From assembly GCA_021808485.1 (NCBI GenBank), contig JAKBBN010000012.1, positions 1-54,238 on the forward strand: DNA of 54,238 nt. The letters run 5' to 3'. Of the stretch, positions 1 through 9,501 are shown in pieces (the first letter of the stretch is position 1; each line of letters opens with the position of its first letter). The position numbers were made by a program, and so were the translations under genes. Under the pieces are notes generated by a model. That model did no database searches. It saw only the letters and a program-made list of their open reading frames with translations, and was not told the origin of the DNA. The DNA is from Planctomycetota bacterium. Lineage in GTDB: Bacteria > Planctomycetota > Phycisphaerae > WQYP01.

Positions 1-207
1 AAAGTCATTATCTACTCCGGCAGGTGCCGAAACGGCGAACGCTCAAGTCCCGCAGCGCAACCACGGGCGCAACCATGAAATGTGCTTTTCCGGGCATTCT
101 GATACGCCAGCCTGCACGCTGGACCGAGACAATCCGGGTGGGTTTAACGATAAGCAAACCATTGAAAATACAGGGTTTTGCACGACCGTGCGTGAGGCTT
201 CATGGAA
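1..207. other. Left-edge segment with no supported gene
   Basis: I see no convincing coding frame, RNA gene or repeat in the first 207 bases. Short open frames exist on the plus strand but they run through the antisense of the tRNA and have no family resemblance. The region lies downstream of the minus-strand hflX/tRNA-Gly pair and may hold the 3' end of their transcript. I see no strong T-tailed hairpin. Confidence 0.5.
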
Positions 208-279
<72 letters not shown>

Positions 280-403
280 GAATGCAAGAAGGGAGCCGAT
301 GCGAACATCCACTCCCGATTGACGCCTATTGTATCATCGCCGGTTTGCCCCGCCAACATGCGGTTCCGGAACGCCCAATTCCCTGTTCGCGCGTCATCCC
401 GCC

Positions 404-1789
404 TCACTCGACTGCGAGGTCCGCCGGCAGCAGGTCCTGCACATCTGCCGCACCGGCGAACTGTTCGCCGGGCAAGTCTTTGGTTCGCACGATCTGCGGA
501 TTGCGCACGTGGTTGTGGATTTGATCCAGAATACGGGAACTTAACTGCACATCCAGGGCGACACGGCCGGGAAAGGCCTCATAATCCCGGCTATGCACAT
601 GGGCGAATTTTTCAAGAAAGGTTATTCCCTTGGGGTCCGCCAGCGGCACCGTGATAATGGCACGCAGGCTTTTGCCCAGCATTTGCCGGCGTACGGCCTC
701 GGCCAGTGCGCTCATGCCCTCCCCGTTGCGGGCGCTTATGGCCAGCGCCTGTGGAAACTTAAGCCGCCAGAAAGCCATGTCATCTTTGGATTCCAGCGCA
801 TCCATCTTGTTTAACAACAGCATGGCCGGCCGCCGGCCGCAATCAATATTCATCAGCACCTGCTGCACGCTTTGCAATTGCCGCAACGCCTGCGGATGCG
901 AGGCGTCCAGCACAATCAACAGCAGATCCGCGTGGATGGCCTCTTCCAGTGTCGCCTTGAACGACGCCACCAGATGGTGCGGCAGATCACGCACAAATCC
1001 GACCGTATCGGAAAGCAGCGCCGAATGCGCCGACCCCAGCCTCCATGAGCGCGTTTTGGTATCCAGCGTCGCAAACAACCTGTCTTCCACCAGCGTTCCG
1101 GCGCCGGTAAGCGTGTTAAAAAGCGTGCTTTTCCCGGCATTGGTATATCCCACCAGGGAGACTGTGAAATGCAGTTCTTTGCGTGTGCTGACCTCACGGG
1201 ATTTGCGATCCTGCACGGATGCGATGCGCGACTTCAGATCGCTGACCCGCTGCCGCACAAGGCGCCGGTCGATTTCCAGCTGCATTTCGCCCGGCCCCCG
1301 CGCCCCCACGCCGGCGCCGGCTCCCGCGCCGATTCTTTCCAGGTGTGACCACATGTGCCGCAGACGTGGATAGGTATATTCCAGCTGCGCCAAGGCAACC
1401 TGCAGCTGAGCTTCATAGGTTCGGGCGCGTGTGGCAAAAATATCCAGGATCAGCTCGCTGCGATCCAGAATTTTGCACTGGATGATTTCTTCCAGGTCCC
1501 GCAATTGATTGGGAGACATGTCGTTGTCGAATATCACCACATCCGCGTCCAGCGCCTTGACCAGTCGGGCAATTTCCTTTGCCTTGCCATTGCCAATGTA
1601 GGTGCCCGGATCCACATCCTTCCGCTGTTGCACCACGCGGTCCACCACGGTCGCTCCCGCGGTGCCCGCCAGGCTGGCCAGCTCTCCCAATGGATCTCGC
1701 TCATCCACGCGGCTGTCCGGCAGAATGACTCCCACCAAAATCGCCTTTTCACTTTGCACGGATAATTGAATACGACGGTCTTGCGACAA
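404..1789 (-). CDS. hflX: GTPase HflX (ribosome-associated, 50S-binding)
   Basis: A 461-residue protein of the HflX family, GTPases that bind the large ribosomal subunit and rescue or split stalled ribosomes. The N-terminal HflX domain (about 20-180) includes the glycine-rich GAGAGAGVGARGPGE loop. The G domain follows: Walker A GYTNAGKST (214-222), G3 DTVGF (261-265), G4 NKMD (327-330). Length is somewhat above the roughly 430 residues of E. coli HflX. The start is a TTG at 1789-1787, chosen because GGAG lies nine bases upstream and the family N-terminus begins close by. It is divergent from the PEGA lipoprotein gene and followed by tRNA-Gly. Family assignment is secure; the TTG start is an inference. 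Confidence 0.95.
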   Translation of the reverse strand: MSQDRRIQLSVQSEKAILVGVILPDSRVDERDPLGELASLAGTAGATVVDRVVQQRKDVDPGTYIGNGKAKEIARLVKALDADVVIFDNDMSPNQLRDLEEIIQCKILDRSELILDIFATRARTYEAQLQVALAQLEYTYPRLRHMWSHLERIGAGAGAGVGARGPGEMQLEIDRRLVRQRVSDLKSRIASVQDRKSREVSTRKELHFTVSLVGYTNAGKSTLFNTLTGAGTLVEDRLFATLDTKTRSWRLGSAHSALLSDTVGFVRDLPHHLVASFKATLEEAIHADLLLIVLDASHPQALRQLQSVQQVLMNIDCGRRPAMLLLNKMDALESKDDMAFWRLKFPQALAISARNGEGMSALAEAVRRQMLGKSLRAIITVPLADPKGITFLEKFAHVHSRDYEAFPGRVALDVQLSSRILDQIHNHVRNPQIVRTKDLPGEQFAGAADVQDLLPADLAVE

Positions 1790-1946
1790 GAATGCTCACT
1801 CCGGTGTCACATCGGGCCGCTTCGGCGGCTTGAATCCTTGACCGGAATTATAGCCGCTTATGTGTGCTTGCGCGTAAAACCACGGGTGGGCGGCTAAATT
1901 GGTCCGCCATTGCCCGCGTCCGCTTACCCGTTGTACAATTCCCCGC

Positions 1947-2411
1947 ATGGATCTTAAAAAGCCCTTGCGCTTCATTTGTCTTGTCTTGCCTGTCCGCACG
2001 GCGCTTGCCGCCGGCCTTGGCTTGTGCCTGCTCTGTGGAGGCTGCGTTGAGCAGACTCTCACGATTGTAACCAGTCCGTCCAATTCGCTGGTTTATCTTA
2101 ATGACGTGCAGCGCGGCCGTTCCCCGTGTACCGTGCCGTTCGAATTTTACGGCACCTATGACATTCGCCTGCGGGCGAAAAAGAACATCGGCACCCCCAC
2201 GGACCCGCATTTTGTGTATTATTATTTGAATACACATAAAACCACGATTCGTCCATGGTATCAGTGGTATGGGATTGATCTGTTTGCCGCCATTTTGCCC
2301 ATCCGCCTTAAAGACCACCAGATCTGGGCCTTTGATCTGAAAAAGGTATCGGAGCCTTCCACACGGGAACTGATCAATCGGGCGGATAAACTTAAAGCCC
2401 GGTTGAAATAG
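1947..2411 (+). CDS. PEGA-domain lipoprotein
   Basis: A small exported protein of about 154 residues. A basic N-terminus and hydrophobic stretch end in LCLLCGGC, a plausible though not canonical lipobox, so the mature protein is probably lipid-anchored at Cys33. It is followed by a PEGA-like segment (TSPSNSLVYLNDVQRGRSP), a beta-rich motif found in surface-layer and envelope proteins. No enzymatic motif is visible. I prefer the ATG at 1947 over an in-frame start 48 bases upstream because it gives a normal signal peptide; no clear Shine-Dalgarno precedes either. It is followed by its own terminator hairpin, so it appears to be a single-gene unit. Function unknown beyond an envelope role. Confidence 0.75.
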   Translation: MDLKKPLRFICLVLPVRTALAAGLGLCLLCGGCVEQTLTIVTSPSNSLVYLNDVQRGRSPCTVPFEFYGTYDIRLRAKKNIGTPTDPHFVYYYLNTHKTTIRPWYQWYGIDLFAAILPIRLKDHQIWAFDLKKVSEPSTRELINRADKLKARLK

Positions 2412-2418
2412 CCGCCGC

Positions 2419-2448
2419 ACCGGCAGGAATCCGCCGGTATTTTGTTTT
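2419..2448 (+). terminator. Intrinsic terminator after the PEGA lipoprotein
   Basis: The stem ACCGGC (2419-2424) pairs with GCCGGT (2433-2438) across an 8-base loop and is followed by ATTTTGTTTT. It starts 8 bases past the stop codon of the lipoprotein gene. Confidence 0.7.
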
Positions 2449-2588
2449 GCGATTCCACGCATGGGCGACTTCCGCATTGTTGCGGCCTATAACGCCGAAT
2501 TTCCATTTTAATTTTGCCTGTTGGCGCGGCCGCCGGAGGCTTGGCTAAATGCAGTCTGTCCTGTAATCTAATAATTCGCCCGCTTCGC

Positions 2589-2662
2589 GGCCGGATGCCC
2601 GAGTGGACTAAGGGAGCGGATTGCAAATCCGCGATTCGTGGGTTCGAATCCCACTCCGGCCT
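2589..2662 (+). tRNA. tRNA-Cys (anticodon GCA)
   Basis: A 74-base cloverleaf. Acceptor stem GGCCGGA/TCCGGCC, anticodon stem GCGGA/TCCGC with loop TTGCAAA giving anticodon GCA, T arm GTGGG/CCCAC with loop TTCGAAT, discriminator U as is standard for cysteine tRNAs. CCA is not encoded. It stands alone between the lipoprotein terminator and the TPR protein gene. Confidence 0.95.
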
Positions 2663-2890
2663 TTGAAAGTCAGTCCGTGCGCCGGCCTGCGGGTTTGCGG
2701 TTTATGATCGCAACAATTTCGCCTGCCGGCGGTTGTATGGTAAGCGGCGGTACGCGCGGGTGTTATAATGCACGGACGACCGGTCATGTTGCCGGCAGCG
2801 GTAAGGTCGTGGGCTGGTGGCAGGGTCGTCGGCGGATGCTGACGGCCGGCCCGGTGTTTTAAGGCGTCATTCTTTTGGATTGAATCGGTT

Positions 2891-4297
2891 ATGGCCAAAG
2901 CTCCTGCAACTCCCATCGCTGAAGGCCCGGGCAAGGGCAAAGCCTATTTTGATCGTGCACGCACCGTTGCGGATACCGGTAATTATGATTACGCCATTGA
3001 CATGCTGATAGAAGGTTTGGCCCGCGAGCCGGAAAACATGAAGGAGCGCGAGTTCCTCCGTGATATTTCCCTGCGGCGAAAAGTGAAGGGCGGCAAGCCC
3101 GCCGGCGGCCTGATGGGAGCCAAGGCAATTTTCAAAGGCAAGACCCCCAAAGAATTGATGCTCAACGCCGAGTGGCTGCTGGCCAAGGATCCCGGAAATA
3201 TCAGCCAGATGCAGACGATTCTTAAACAGGCATCCACCTGTCTGTATAAGGACATCGTCCTCTGGATCGCGCCCATTATTATTCAGGCCAATCGCACCAA
3301 TAAATTCCCCAACCTGAAAATTTTCATGGAAGTGGCCGATACCTACGAGAAATTCGCGGAATTTGAACTTGCCGGCGAAGCCATCCGTTGGGCGGCGCAG
3401 CAAAATCCGGCGGATCCGATTCTTGCCGAACGCATCAAGGAACTGGCCACCCGCGAAACGCTGAAAAAAGGCCAGTATGAAGCCGTACCGGACTTCAAGG
3501 AGTCCTTGAAAGACAAACAGGCCACCAAAGACCTGATCATGAAGGAAAGCCTGTCTAAAACCGAAGATTTCAAATTGCGCCTGATCGAGGAAGCCCGCGG
3601 CGTATACGAAAAAAACAGCCACGATATGCAGGCTATCAATAAACTGGCCAAGTCTCTGGTTGACATGGAAACGGAAGAACATGAAAACCAGGCGATTGAC
3701 GTGCTCAAAAAGGCCTTTGAAGAAACAAAAACCTACCGTTACAAAATGTACATCGGCGAAATTAAGATCAAGCAGATGCGCCGCACCCATCGCATTCTTG
3801 CCGAGGCCCTGAAGGCTCACCCCGGTGATGAAGCCGTGCAGAAGGATTTTCAGAAACTCGAGGCGGATCGGCTGGCCTTTGAACTTGAGGAATTTGCCGA
3901 ACGCGCCCACCACTACCCGTCGGATGGGGCGGTGCTCTTTGAATACGGCCTGCGTCTTTATCGATCAAAACAGTATGATGCGGCCATCGCCGTGCTGCAG
4001 CAGGCGCAGAACAGTCCGGCAAAACGCGCGGAATCCCTGCATCTGCTCGGCCGGTCATTCCTGGAACAGTCCATGAATCAGGAAGCGGTGGATACGCTGC
4101 GCCGCGCTATTGAAAGCTACGAACTCGCGGAAACCGGCGATGCCAAGAGCAAGGAAATTCATTACTGGCTGGGACGCGCCCTGGAAATTGTCGGCCAGAA
4201 GAATGATGCGGAAAAGATTTTCAGCAAAATACTCCAATGGGATATTAATTTCCGTGACGCTCGCCAACGGCTGGCTGATTTGCGGAAAAAGGACTGA
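2891..4297 (+). CDS. TPR-repeat protein
   Basis: A 468-residue soluble protein without signal peptide, built largely of helical repeats. TPR-like units are clear near the N-terminus (AYFDRARTVADTGNYDYAID, about 18-37) and in the C-terminal half (LFEYGLRLYRSKQYDAAI; SLHLLGRSFLEQSMNQEAVD; IHYWLGRALEIVGQKNDAEK). The middle is charged and alpha-helical. Such proteins are scaffolds; no catalytic motif is present, so no specific partner can be named. Similar long TPR proteins are common in planctomycetes (family knowledge). The Shine-Dalgarno is weak. The next gene, queD, begins 52 bases downstream and may be co-transcribed, but that does not define a shared function. Confidence 0.8.
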   Translation: MAKAPATPIAEGPGKGKAYFDRARTVADTGNYDYAIDMLIEGLAREPENMKEREFLRDISLRRKVKGGKPAGGLMGAKAIFKGKTPKELMLNAEWLLAKDPGNISQMQTILKQASTCLYKDIVLWIAPIIIQANRTNKFPNLKIFMEVADTYEKFAEFELAGEAIRWAAQQNPADPILAERIKELATRETLKKGQYEAVPDFKESLKDKQATKDLIMKESLSKTEDFKLRLIEEARGVYEKNSHDMQAINKLAKSLVDMETEEHENQAIDVLKKAFEETKTYRYKMYIGEIKIKQMRRTHRILAEALKAHPGDEAVQKDFQKLEADRLAFELEEFAERAHHYPSDGAVLFEYGLRLYRSKQYDAAIAVLQQAQNSPAKRAESLHLLGRSFLEQSMNQEAVDTLRRAIESYELAETGDAKSKEIHYWLGRALEIVGQKNDAEKIFSKILQWDINFRDARQRLADLRKKD

Positions 4298-4349
4298 TGG
4301 CCCCCGTTCGCGTTGACGCGACCGCTTGCAAACCGGTTAAAATCCTCTT

Positions 4350-4739
4350 ATGGAAAACAACCCGTCATTTAATGTGGACCTGGTTCGTGAATTTCGCTTT
4401 GAAGCCGCCCATCGACTGCCGCTGGTGCCCCCGGGGCATAAGTGTGCCCGGCTTCATGGCCATTCTTTTTGTATAGAAGTATGCATCCGCGGGCCCGTGC
4501 CGCCCTCCACGGGCTGGCTGCTGGATTTCGCGGACCTGCAAAAGGCCTTTGCGCCGCTGCACGATCTGCTTGACCATCATTATCTCAATGATATCCCCGG
4601 TCTGGAAAATCCGACCAGTGAAAACCTGGCGGTCTGGATATGGCAGCGGCTCAAGCCTGTTTTACCCGGCTTGGCGGAAATTGTCGTCCGGGAAACCTGC
4701 ACCAGCCGCTGCATCTATCGCGGTCCCGCCGCCCAATAG
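4350..4739 (+). CDS. queD: 6-carboxytetrahydropterin synthase (QueD/PTPS family)
   Basis: A 129-residue protein of the 6-pyruvoyl-tetrahydropterin synthase family. QueD converts 7,8-dihydroneopterin triphosphate to 6-carboxy-tetrahydropterin in queuosine (7-deazaguanine) biosynthesis. Visible motifs are the zinc ligands His21 (FEAAHRLP) and His36/His38 (LHGHSF), the catalytic Cys32 in CARLHGH, the WLLDFADL segment (56-63), PTSENLA (88-94) and the terminal VRET motif (113-116). Length fits the family (about 120-140). No other queuosine gene lies in the window. Eukaryotic-type PTPS activity cannot be excluded from sequence alone, but the bacterial context favours QueD. Confidence 0.9.
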   Translation: MENNPSFNVDLVREFRFEAAHRLPLVPPGHKCARLHGHSFCIEVCIRGPVPPSTGWLLDFADLQKAFAPLHDLLDHHYLNDIPGLENPTSENLAVWIWQRLKPVLPGLAEIVVRETCTSRCIYRGPAAQ

Positions 4740-4940
4740 CCATACGGCGGCTATCCGCCCTTTCCACCCGGCCGGATCGCCGCCTGTTAAATTGCCTGTC
4801 CGCCGTCCAACGGGAATACCGCCTGTTTGCAAGCTCCGGTAAAAATATGTAATCTAATGATTGGATTCGCAATTGACCCGTATCGGCTGCGGCGGTTAAT
4901 GCGGCCATGACAGACCCTGTATCTTTCCGGGAGACGGCAT

Positions 4941-6521
4941 ATGGGTTTTACGGCACGCAATCGCTGCTATAAACCACACCGGCCGATGCCGATGGTCCGA
5001 TTTGTTCTGCCTTTCCTGGCTGCCGCCGCGGTGCCATGGTGCGCGTTGAGTTGTGCGGCATCGCCCGCCGCTGGGCGGGCGGTGCAAATTCACCGCATTG
5101 AGCATTGGCTTAAGGATTCGGAGTCGGCCAATGCCTCACGTGTCGCCGCCGCCAAGCGGCATCTGGCAACATTGGGCACATCCAGCCTGCCGGCTATTGA
5201 GCAGCTGTTCCATAAAGCCAAATCCACACGTATGAAAACCATGCTTGGCACACTGCTGGAGCGTTTGTCCGTCAGGCGTGCCACGCAGCCGGCATTTGTC
5301 AGCTTAAACCTCACGAATAGCTCCTTACGGACGGCTGTCAGAACGCTTTGTTCCCAAGCCGGCATCCCGCACATCTGGTTAAAGACGAACCCGGCCAAAA
5401 TGCCCGCCGTAACGCTGCATGTCACGCATGTTCCATTCTGGCAGGCCATGGAGGATATTCTTCATCAATCCGGCTGGACGATGGATTTCGCGAGTGAAAA
5501 GCAGGGCCATGCCATTGAAATATCCCCGTCCGGCGGCACGCTGTGGCCCGCCGAGCCGTATTATGTCTGCGGCCGATATCTGATAGCCGTCAAAAATCTC
5601 AACTACAATAGCAACTTTACGCCGGCTAAGGCGCAGCCAAACGGTTTCTCCGTGAATAATATAGATATGAATGTGTCGATTTATAATCAGCCCGTCGGCC
5701 CTGAATCGCCCGCTTCGTCCAGCATTACGTTAAAGACGGCGATGGACAACAAAGGCAACAACTTGATCAACAACCCCTTTGCCAATCTCCCCGGCAACTT
5801 GCCGGCCAACATGGCCAATCAGTTAATCCAGTTTAATTCCACGCAAACCTATTCCTCGGATCATGGGGCAAGGTCTTCCGCCGACCTGAACCTCAATGTG
5901 CCGAAAAAAATGGGCACGTTTATGAAACTGGTCAAGGGAATCATATATTGGAATCTGCCCGTCGGCCGCCAGAGGTTGCACATACAAAATTTGCAACGGC
6001 AGTCCAGCCGCTCCGCCGTATTTGATGGCTTTGACATCGAATTCGGCCGGCCGGTTTACCACGCCTCCATTCAGTCTTATACCGTCGCCATGATTCTGCA
6101 GACGCGGCAGTTCATGGGCGCAAAACCGCATACGCTCAGTTCCGGGCAGATCGCCGTGCTCAATGCGTTGCAAAACCCCGCCGGTCTGCTGGCAACCGGC
6201 AAAAACGGCTATCATTTCGCCGTGCAGATCAATAATGGCGGCGGGTTTAACTCCGGCGGCAGTTCATTTGATGACAATTATCCTTCAACATCGCTTACCT
6301 GTATGATCCGCCTCAATTCGCCGGCCAAGGCGGCACAACTGGCTTCGCCCGGCGGTCCGTCGACTCCCGCTTCGCAACCTGCCGCGATTGGCCGGAAATC
6401 CGCCCTCCCCGTCGCGCCTCCGCCGGCGCCGCATCAGTTGATATGGTCATTGCCTGTATTCCAATCCCGTGTGACGATTCCGTTTAAGTTCGGCAATATT
6501 CCGCTTCCGCCGACGCAATAG
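4941..6521 (+). CDS. Secreted protein with STN-like (secretin N-terminal) domain, paralogue 1
   Basis: A 526-residue exported protein. Residues 17-40 form a signal peptide, followed by a short HEAT-like helical stretch (about 60-110) and a segment at about 117-182 that resembles the short N-terminal domain of secretins and TonB receptors (SLNLTNSSLRTAV; LHVTHVPFWQAMEDILHQSG). The remainder is beta-rich with Asn/Gly-rich stretches and ends in HQLIWSLP...RVTIPFKFGNIPLPP. No secretin pore domain follows. The next gene encodes a shorter paralogue with the same STN-like core and the same C-terminal block. The start has GGGAG six bases upstream. A possible promoter (TTGACC at 4873, TAATGC at 4897, spacer 18) precedes it. 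Function unknown; an envelope or periplasmic role is inferred. Confidence 0.7.
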   Translation: MGFTARNRCYKPHRPMPMVRFVLPFLAAAAVPWCALSCAASPAAGRAVQIHRIEHWLKDSESANASRVAAAKRHLATLGTSSLPAIEQLFHKAKSTRMKTMLGTLLERLSVRRATQPAFVSLNLTNSSLRTAVRTLCSQAGIPHIWLKTNPAKMPAVTLHVTHVPFWQAMEDILHQSGWTMDFASEKQGHAIEISPSGGTLWPAEPYYVCGRYLIAVKNLNYNSNFTPAKAQPNGFSVNNIDMNVSIYNQPVGPESPASSSITLKTAMDNKGNNLINNPFANLPGNLPANMANQLIQFNSTQTYSSDHGARSSADLNLNVPKKMGTFMKLVKGIIYWNLPVGRQRLHIQNLQRQSSRSAVFDGFDIEFGRPVYHASIQSYTVAMILQTRQFMGAKPHTLSSGQIAVLNALQNPAGLLATGKNGYHFAVQINNGGGFNSGGSSFDDNYPSTSLTCMIRLNSPAKAAQLASPGGPSTPASQPAAIGRKSALPVAPPPAPHQLIWSLPVFQSRVTIPFKFGNIPLPPTQ

Positions 6522-6551
6522 CCGGCACGTCCTTGTCTGAAAGGATATGTT

Positions 6552-7898
6552 ATGAAACAACCTTTGGCACTGATGATTCGGCATTCGTACGCTTTGGCCG
6601 CGTGCCTGTTTGTGTTCAGCGGCGCCGCTGCCGCAATTGCGCCCGCAACATCCGCCGACGGCATCGCCGGCCCGACGGAGCTCAGGCCGGTTATCGTTGG
6701 AAAACAGACTGTCGCTGGAAAGAAGGTTCTGGCGGAATTGTTATCGTCCGCCGTCACATTGAATCTTAAAAATACCCCGGCGCTGCGCATTTTTAACATT
6801 CTTGCCAAGCGGGGCGGATTGAAGGTCGCCATATCCCATTCCGAGCCGGCCCTGCTGACACAACGGATGAATTTCACCGTGACCCATGTCGGGTTCTGGG
6901 CGGCGATGCAGGCCTTTTTAGGCCAATCCGGCCTGGTGCTGGATCAGCGCTGGGTTAATCAAAAAATGGTGCTTAAGCTGTGTGCCGCATCCGTTGCACA
7001 AAATGCAATGACCCTCAGTGGTACTCAAGCGGCCGCCGGTCTGGTTCCGTTTTATTGTACGGGCGCTCAATTTACCGGTAGTGTGAAGTTCAACCGCCCC
7101 AAACCAAGGCGCTCCGCGGCTCTGCAGCTAAGCGTTGATATGTTGCTTCCGCCGCAGATGAAGAATTTCAACCTCGGACATCTTCGTGTTCATGAGGCAC
7201 TTGATGCCGGCGGCCGGTCTCTTCTCTTGCCGGGAGATTCCCGGAATTCCATTTATTCAAATTGGGAAAAGTGGCGGCAGGAACTGCAACTCGCAATTAA
7301 GTTCCCGCAAACCCGCCCGCCGGTGGTGAAATTGCTTACGGGCAATCTGAATCTGACCGTTTTGCAAAATCACCGTCGGATCGCGTTTTCTCCGGGTACG
7401 CTTGAAACTCCACATATTTTGCGTCTTTTGGGCTGCAATGTGGAATTTTTCCCCCTGATGTGGGATGCCGCCAAAAAACGCTACACCCAGCATTTTTCCG
7501 TTACTCCCGTCGGCTTTAATCGCCTGAACATGACGCAGGCACAAAAGAATACCACCAACAATGATGAACAGATAATTTTCAGCCGTGCCGTGCCGATTGT
7601 TTACGACGCTGAAAATCATCCCTATTTCTCAGATTATGAAAGTGATTGCGGCTGCCATTCCACCGGCTTGGGTAAAATGGTGTACACCACCAAACCGGCT
7701 GCGAACAACGGCTTTAAGCCTCCTCCCATGGATTTCCCGGGTGTGGCGGGAATGCCCGTTGCCGCAAAGGCGATCAAAGCCCCGCCCAAGCCGGTCATTC
7801 ATTTTGGTCCGCCCGTTCGCCTGACTTGGCTGGCTCCCTCCAGCCAAACGGTGATACGGATTCCGTTTGAATTCCATAATTTGCACCTCTACCCGTAG
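6552..7898 (+). CDS. Secreted protein with STN-like domain, paralogue 2
   Basis: A 448-residue exported protein with signal peptide (1-36, ending AAAIAPATSA). The segment at about 66-132 (LNLKNTPALRIFNILAKRGG; FTVTHVGFWAAMQAFLGQSG) matches the STN-like segment of the preceding gene, and the C-terminus (VRLTWLAPSSQTVIRIPFEF) matches the end of that protein. The two genes are 30 bases apart, so they form an operon and arose by duplication. AAAGGA lies about seven bases before the ATG. The middle part has no recognisable domain. Not a secretin, since no pore domain is present. Function unknown. Confidence 0.7.
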   Translation: MKQPLALMIRHSYALAACLFVFSGAAAAIAPATSADGIAGPTELRPVIVGKQTVAGKKVLAELLSSAVTLNLKNTPALRIFNILAKRGGLKVAISHSEPALLTQRMNFTVTHVGFWAAMQAFLGQSGLVLDQRWVNQKMVLKLCAASVAQNAMTLSGTQAAAGLVPFYCTGAQFTGSVKFNRPKPRRSAALQLSVDMLLPPQMKNFNLGHLRVHEALDAGGRSLLLPGDSRNSIYSNWEKWRQELQLAIKFPQTRPPVVKLLTGNLNLTVLQNHRRIAFSPGTLETPHILRLLGCNVEFFPLMWDAAKKRYTQHFSVTPVGFNRLNMTQAQKNTTNNDEQIIFSRAVPIVYDAENHPYFSDYESDCGCHSTGLGKMVYTTKPAANNGFKPPPMDFPGVAGMPVAAKAIKAPPKPVIHFGPPVRLTWLAPSSQTVIRIPFEFHNLHLYP

Positions 7899-8028
7899 TA
7901 ATCGGCGGTGGCGGGGGATAACGGCGGTGATTCATCGCAAGAACGCTATTTTATATTGCGTAAAAAGTGCATTATCTTGTTTAAATATCGCTATAACTGT
8001 TTAATGATCAATTGTTATTGCAGAAAAT

Positions 8029-8057
8029 TTGCATTAAATGTCGATTCTAACTATGAT
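8029..8057 (+). promoter_or_regulatory. Candidate promoter in an AT-rich spacer upstream of the AAA ATPase
   Basis: TTGCAT (8029-8034) and TATGAT (8052-8057) are 17 bases apart, a sigma70-like arrangement. The whole spacer 7899-8127 is much richer in A and T than the flanking genes. Directly overlapping the -10 element is a small inverted repeat, ATGAT gaatcgt ATCAT (8053-8069), which could be an operator. This is pattern matching only. Confidence 0.4.
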
Positions 8058-8127
8058 GAATCGTATCATGGATTGGCTATGGATTAGGCCGGTAAACGAG
8101 TTTCCCACAAAAAAAGGCTGACTGGCC

Positions 8128-9501
8128 ATGCTGTATGAATTCACGATTGAGAATTATCAGTCCTTTGGAAAGGCGCAAACTCTCAGTCTTATGCGCGGCA
8201 AGGAGCGCAACAAGCCGGAAAATCTTTTTCGACCCGTCGCCGGATTTCCGGACGTGGTGCGCTCAGCGGCGATATTCGGGCATAATGCGTCCGGGAAAAG
8301 CAATTTTTGGCGGGCATTTCAAAATTTCATTCAAATAATACAGTACTCCGCCATTGGCGCCATTGGCTTTGCGCCCCAGGGCCGGATTCCTGGAATCGAG
8401 CCTAATTTGCTTACAGCTTCCGGGCTGCAGGAGCCCACACGGTTTGAAATTGTCTTTGCGATGGAGGGCCATGTTTACCGGTACGGATTCTCCGCAACGC
8501 CGGAGCGAATCGTGGCCGAAAGCCTTGTTGAGGAACTCAAGTCTGGCGGTGTTGATAAAATATTTACCCGCACCATTGCGGACGCGGGAGGGAAGACCGA
8601 GATAGCCTTTCCACGCGAGCTTGGCCGTACCGGGGAAGGTGCCATCCGCGAACTTACCAGGAAAAACGCGCTGGTCGTTTCCTCCGGAGCCAACCTGAAT
8701 GTCGATTTACTGGGGAAAATCCACAATCACCTGACGAAGCAATTGAAGCTGATTAGTTTCGGCCCATTCGGCAACGGTTTCCGCGATTTTGCCCTAAGAC
8801 TGCATGAAGACGGTGATTTCCGCCAACGGATAGGTCAATTGGCCTCAGATGCGGATTTTGGAATATGCGGGCTACGCACCCAAATGCCACCGGAGCCAAC
8901 CGCGCAGGATATTGACCGGTTTCGGCAGACGCTGCGGTCCCAGTTCGGCGATACGGTCGCGGAAGCATCCGTTGCCAATCTGAATTCGGGCCGCCGTCCC
9001 GCCGTGTATGCACTGCACAGGGGAGCGAGCGGCAATTCGGTGGAATTCAAATTATCGGATGAATCGCAGGGAACGCAATTATTTTTGCAGCTTGCAGCGC
9101 TGCTGCTGGATGTGGCGAGGCAGGGTGCGGTTGCGGTGATTGATGAATTTAGCGCCAACATCCATCCGCTTCTGGCAAACAAATTGGTGGAATTCTTTCA
9201 GAACCCGGAGAATAATACGGGCAGTGGTCAACTGATTTTCACCTCGCACCAGAGTGAATTGCTCTCTTCGGAACTGTTTCGAAAAGACCAGATCTGGTTT
9301 GCGGAGAAAACGCGATCAGGCCAAACGGACCTGTTTAGCCTCGCCTCATTTCGCGGTGAAAAGTCCGCCAGAAGTTCGGAAGCATTTGCTAAAAATTATC
9401 TGGCCGGCCGCTACGGCGGCGTCGGTGATTTTGGGCCGCTGTTTTCCGGTGTGCCTTTGCATTTAAAAGCCCATGGCAATAGCACGCGACTGCCCGGTTG
9501 A
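8128..9501 (+). CDS. AAA-family ATPase, COG1106 / AAA15 type (RloA/OLD-like)
   Basis: A 457-residue ATPase with an ABC/SMC-like split head. Visible are the N-terminal strand LYEFTIENYQSFG, Walker A GHNASGKSN (51-59), a signature-like LSDESQGTQLF (309-319), Walker B AVAVIDE (334-340) and an H-loop TSH (372-374). These mark the COG1106 group, whose members often pair with RloB-like nucleases and are linked to phage defence or RNA cleavage (family knowledge). No rloB-like gene follows: the next gene is on the opposite strand 100 bases away. The AT-rich upstream region suggests acquisition by transfer (inference). A defence role is plausible but not shown by the sequence. Confidence 0.85.
   Translation: MLYEFTIENYQSFGKAQTLSLMRGKERNKPENLFRPVAGFPDVVRSAAIFGHNASGKSNFWRAFQNFIQIIQYSAIGAIGFAPQGRIPGIEPNLLTASGLQEPTRFEIVFAMEGHVYRYGFSATPERIVAESLVEELKSGGVDKIFTRTIADAGGKTEIAFPRELGRTGEGAIRELTRKNALVVSSGANLNVDLLGKIHNHLTKQLKLISFGPFGNGFRDFALRLHEDGDFRQRIGQLASDADFGICGLRTQMPPEPTAQDIDRFRQTLRSQFGDTVAEASVANLNSGRRPAVYALHRGASGNSVEFKLSDESQGTQLFLQLAALLLDVARQGAVAVIDEFSANIHPLLANKLVEFFQNPENNTGSGQLIFTSHQSELLSSELFRKDQIWFAEKTRSGQTDLFSLASFRGEKSARSSEAFAKNYLAGRYGGVGDFGPLFSGVPLHLKAHGNSTRLPG

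Noticed and set aside
2867..3913. Long open frame (348 codons) on the minus strand
   Set aside because: It is the exact antisense of the TPR protein gene, which has clear repeats; the antisense product is Phe/Gly-rich with no family resemblance.
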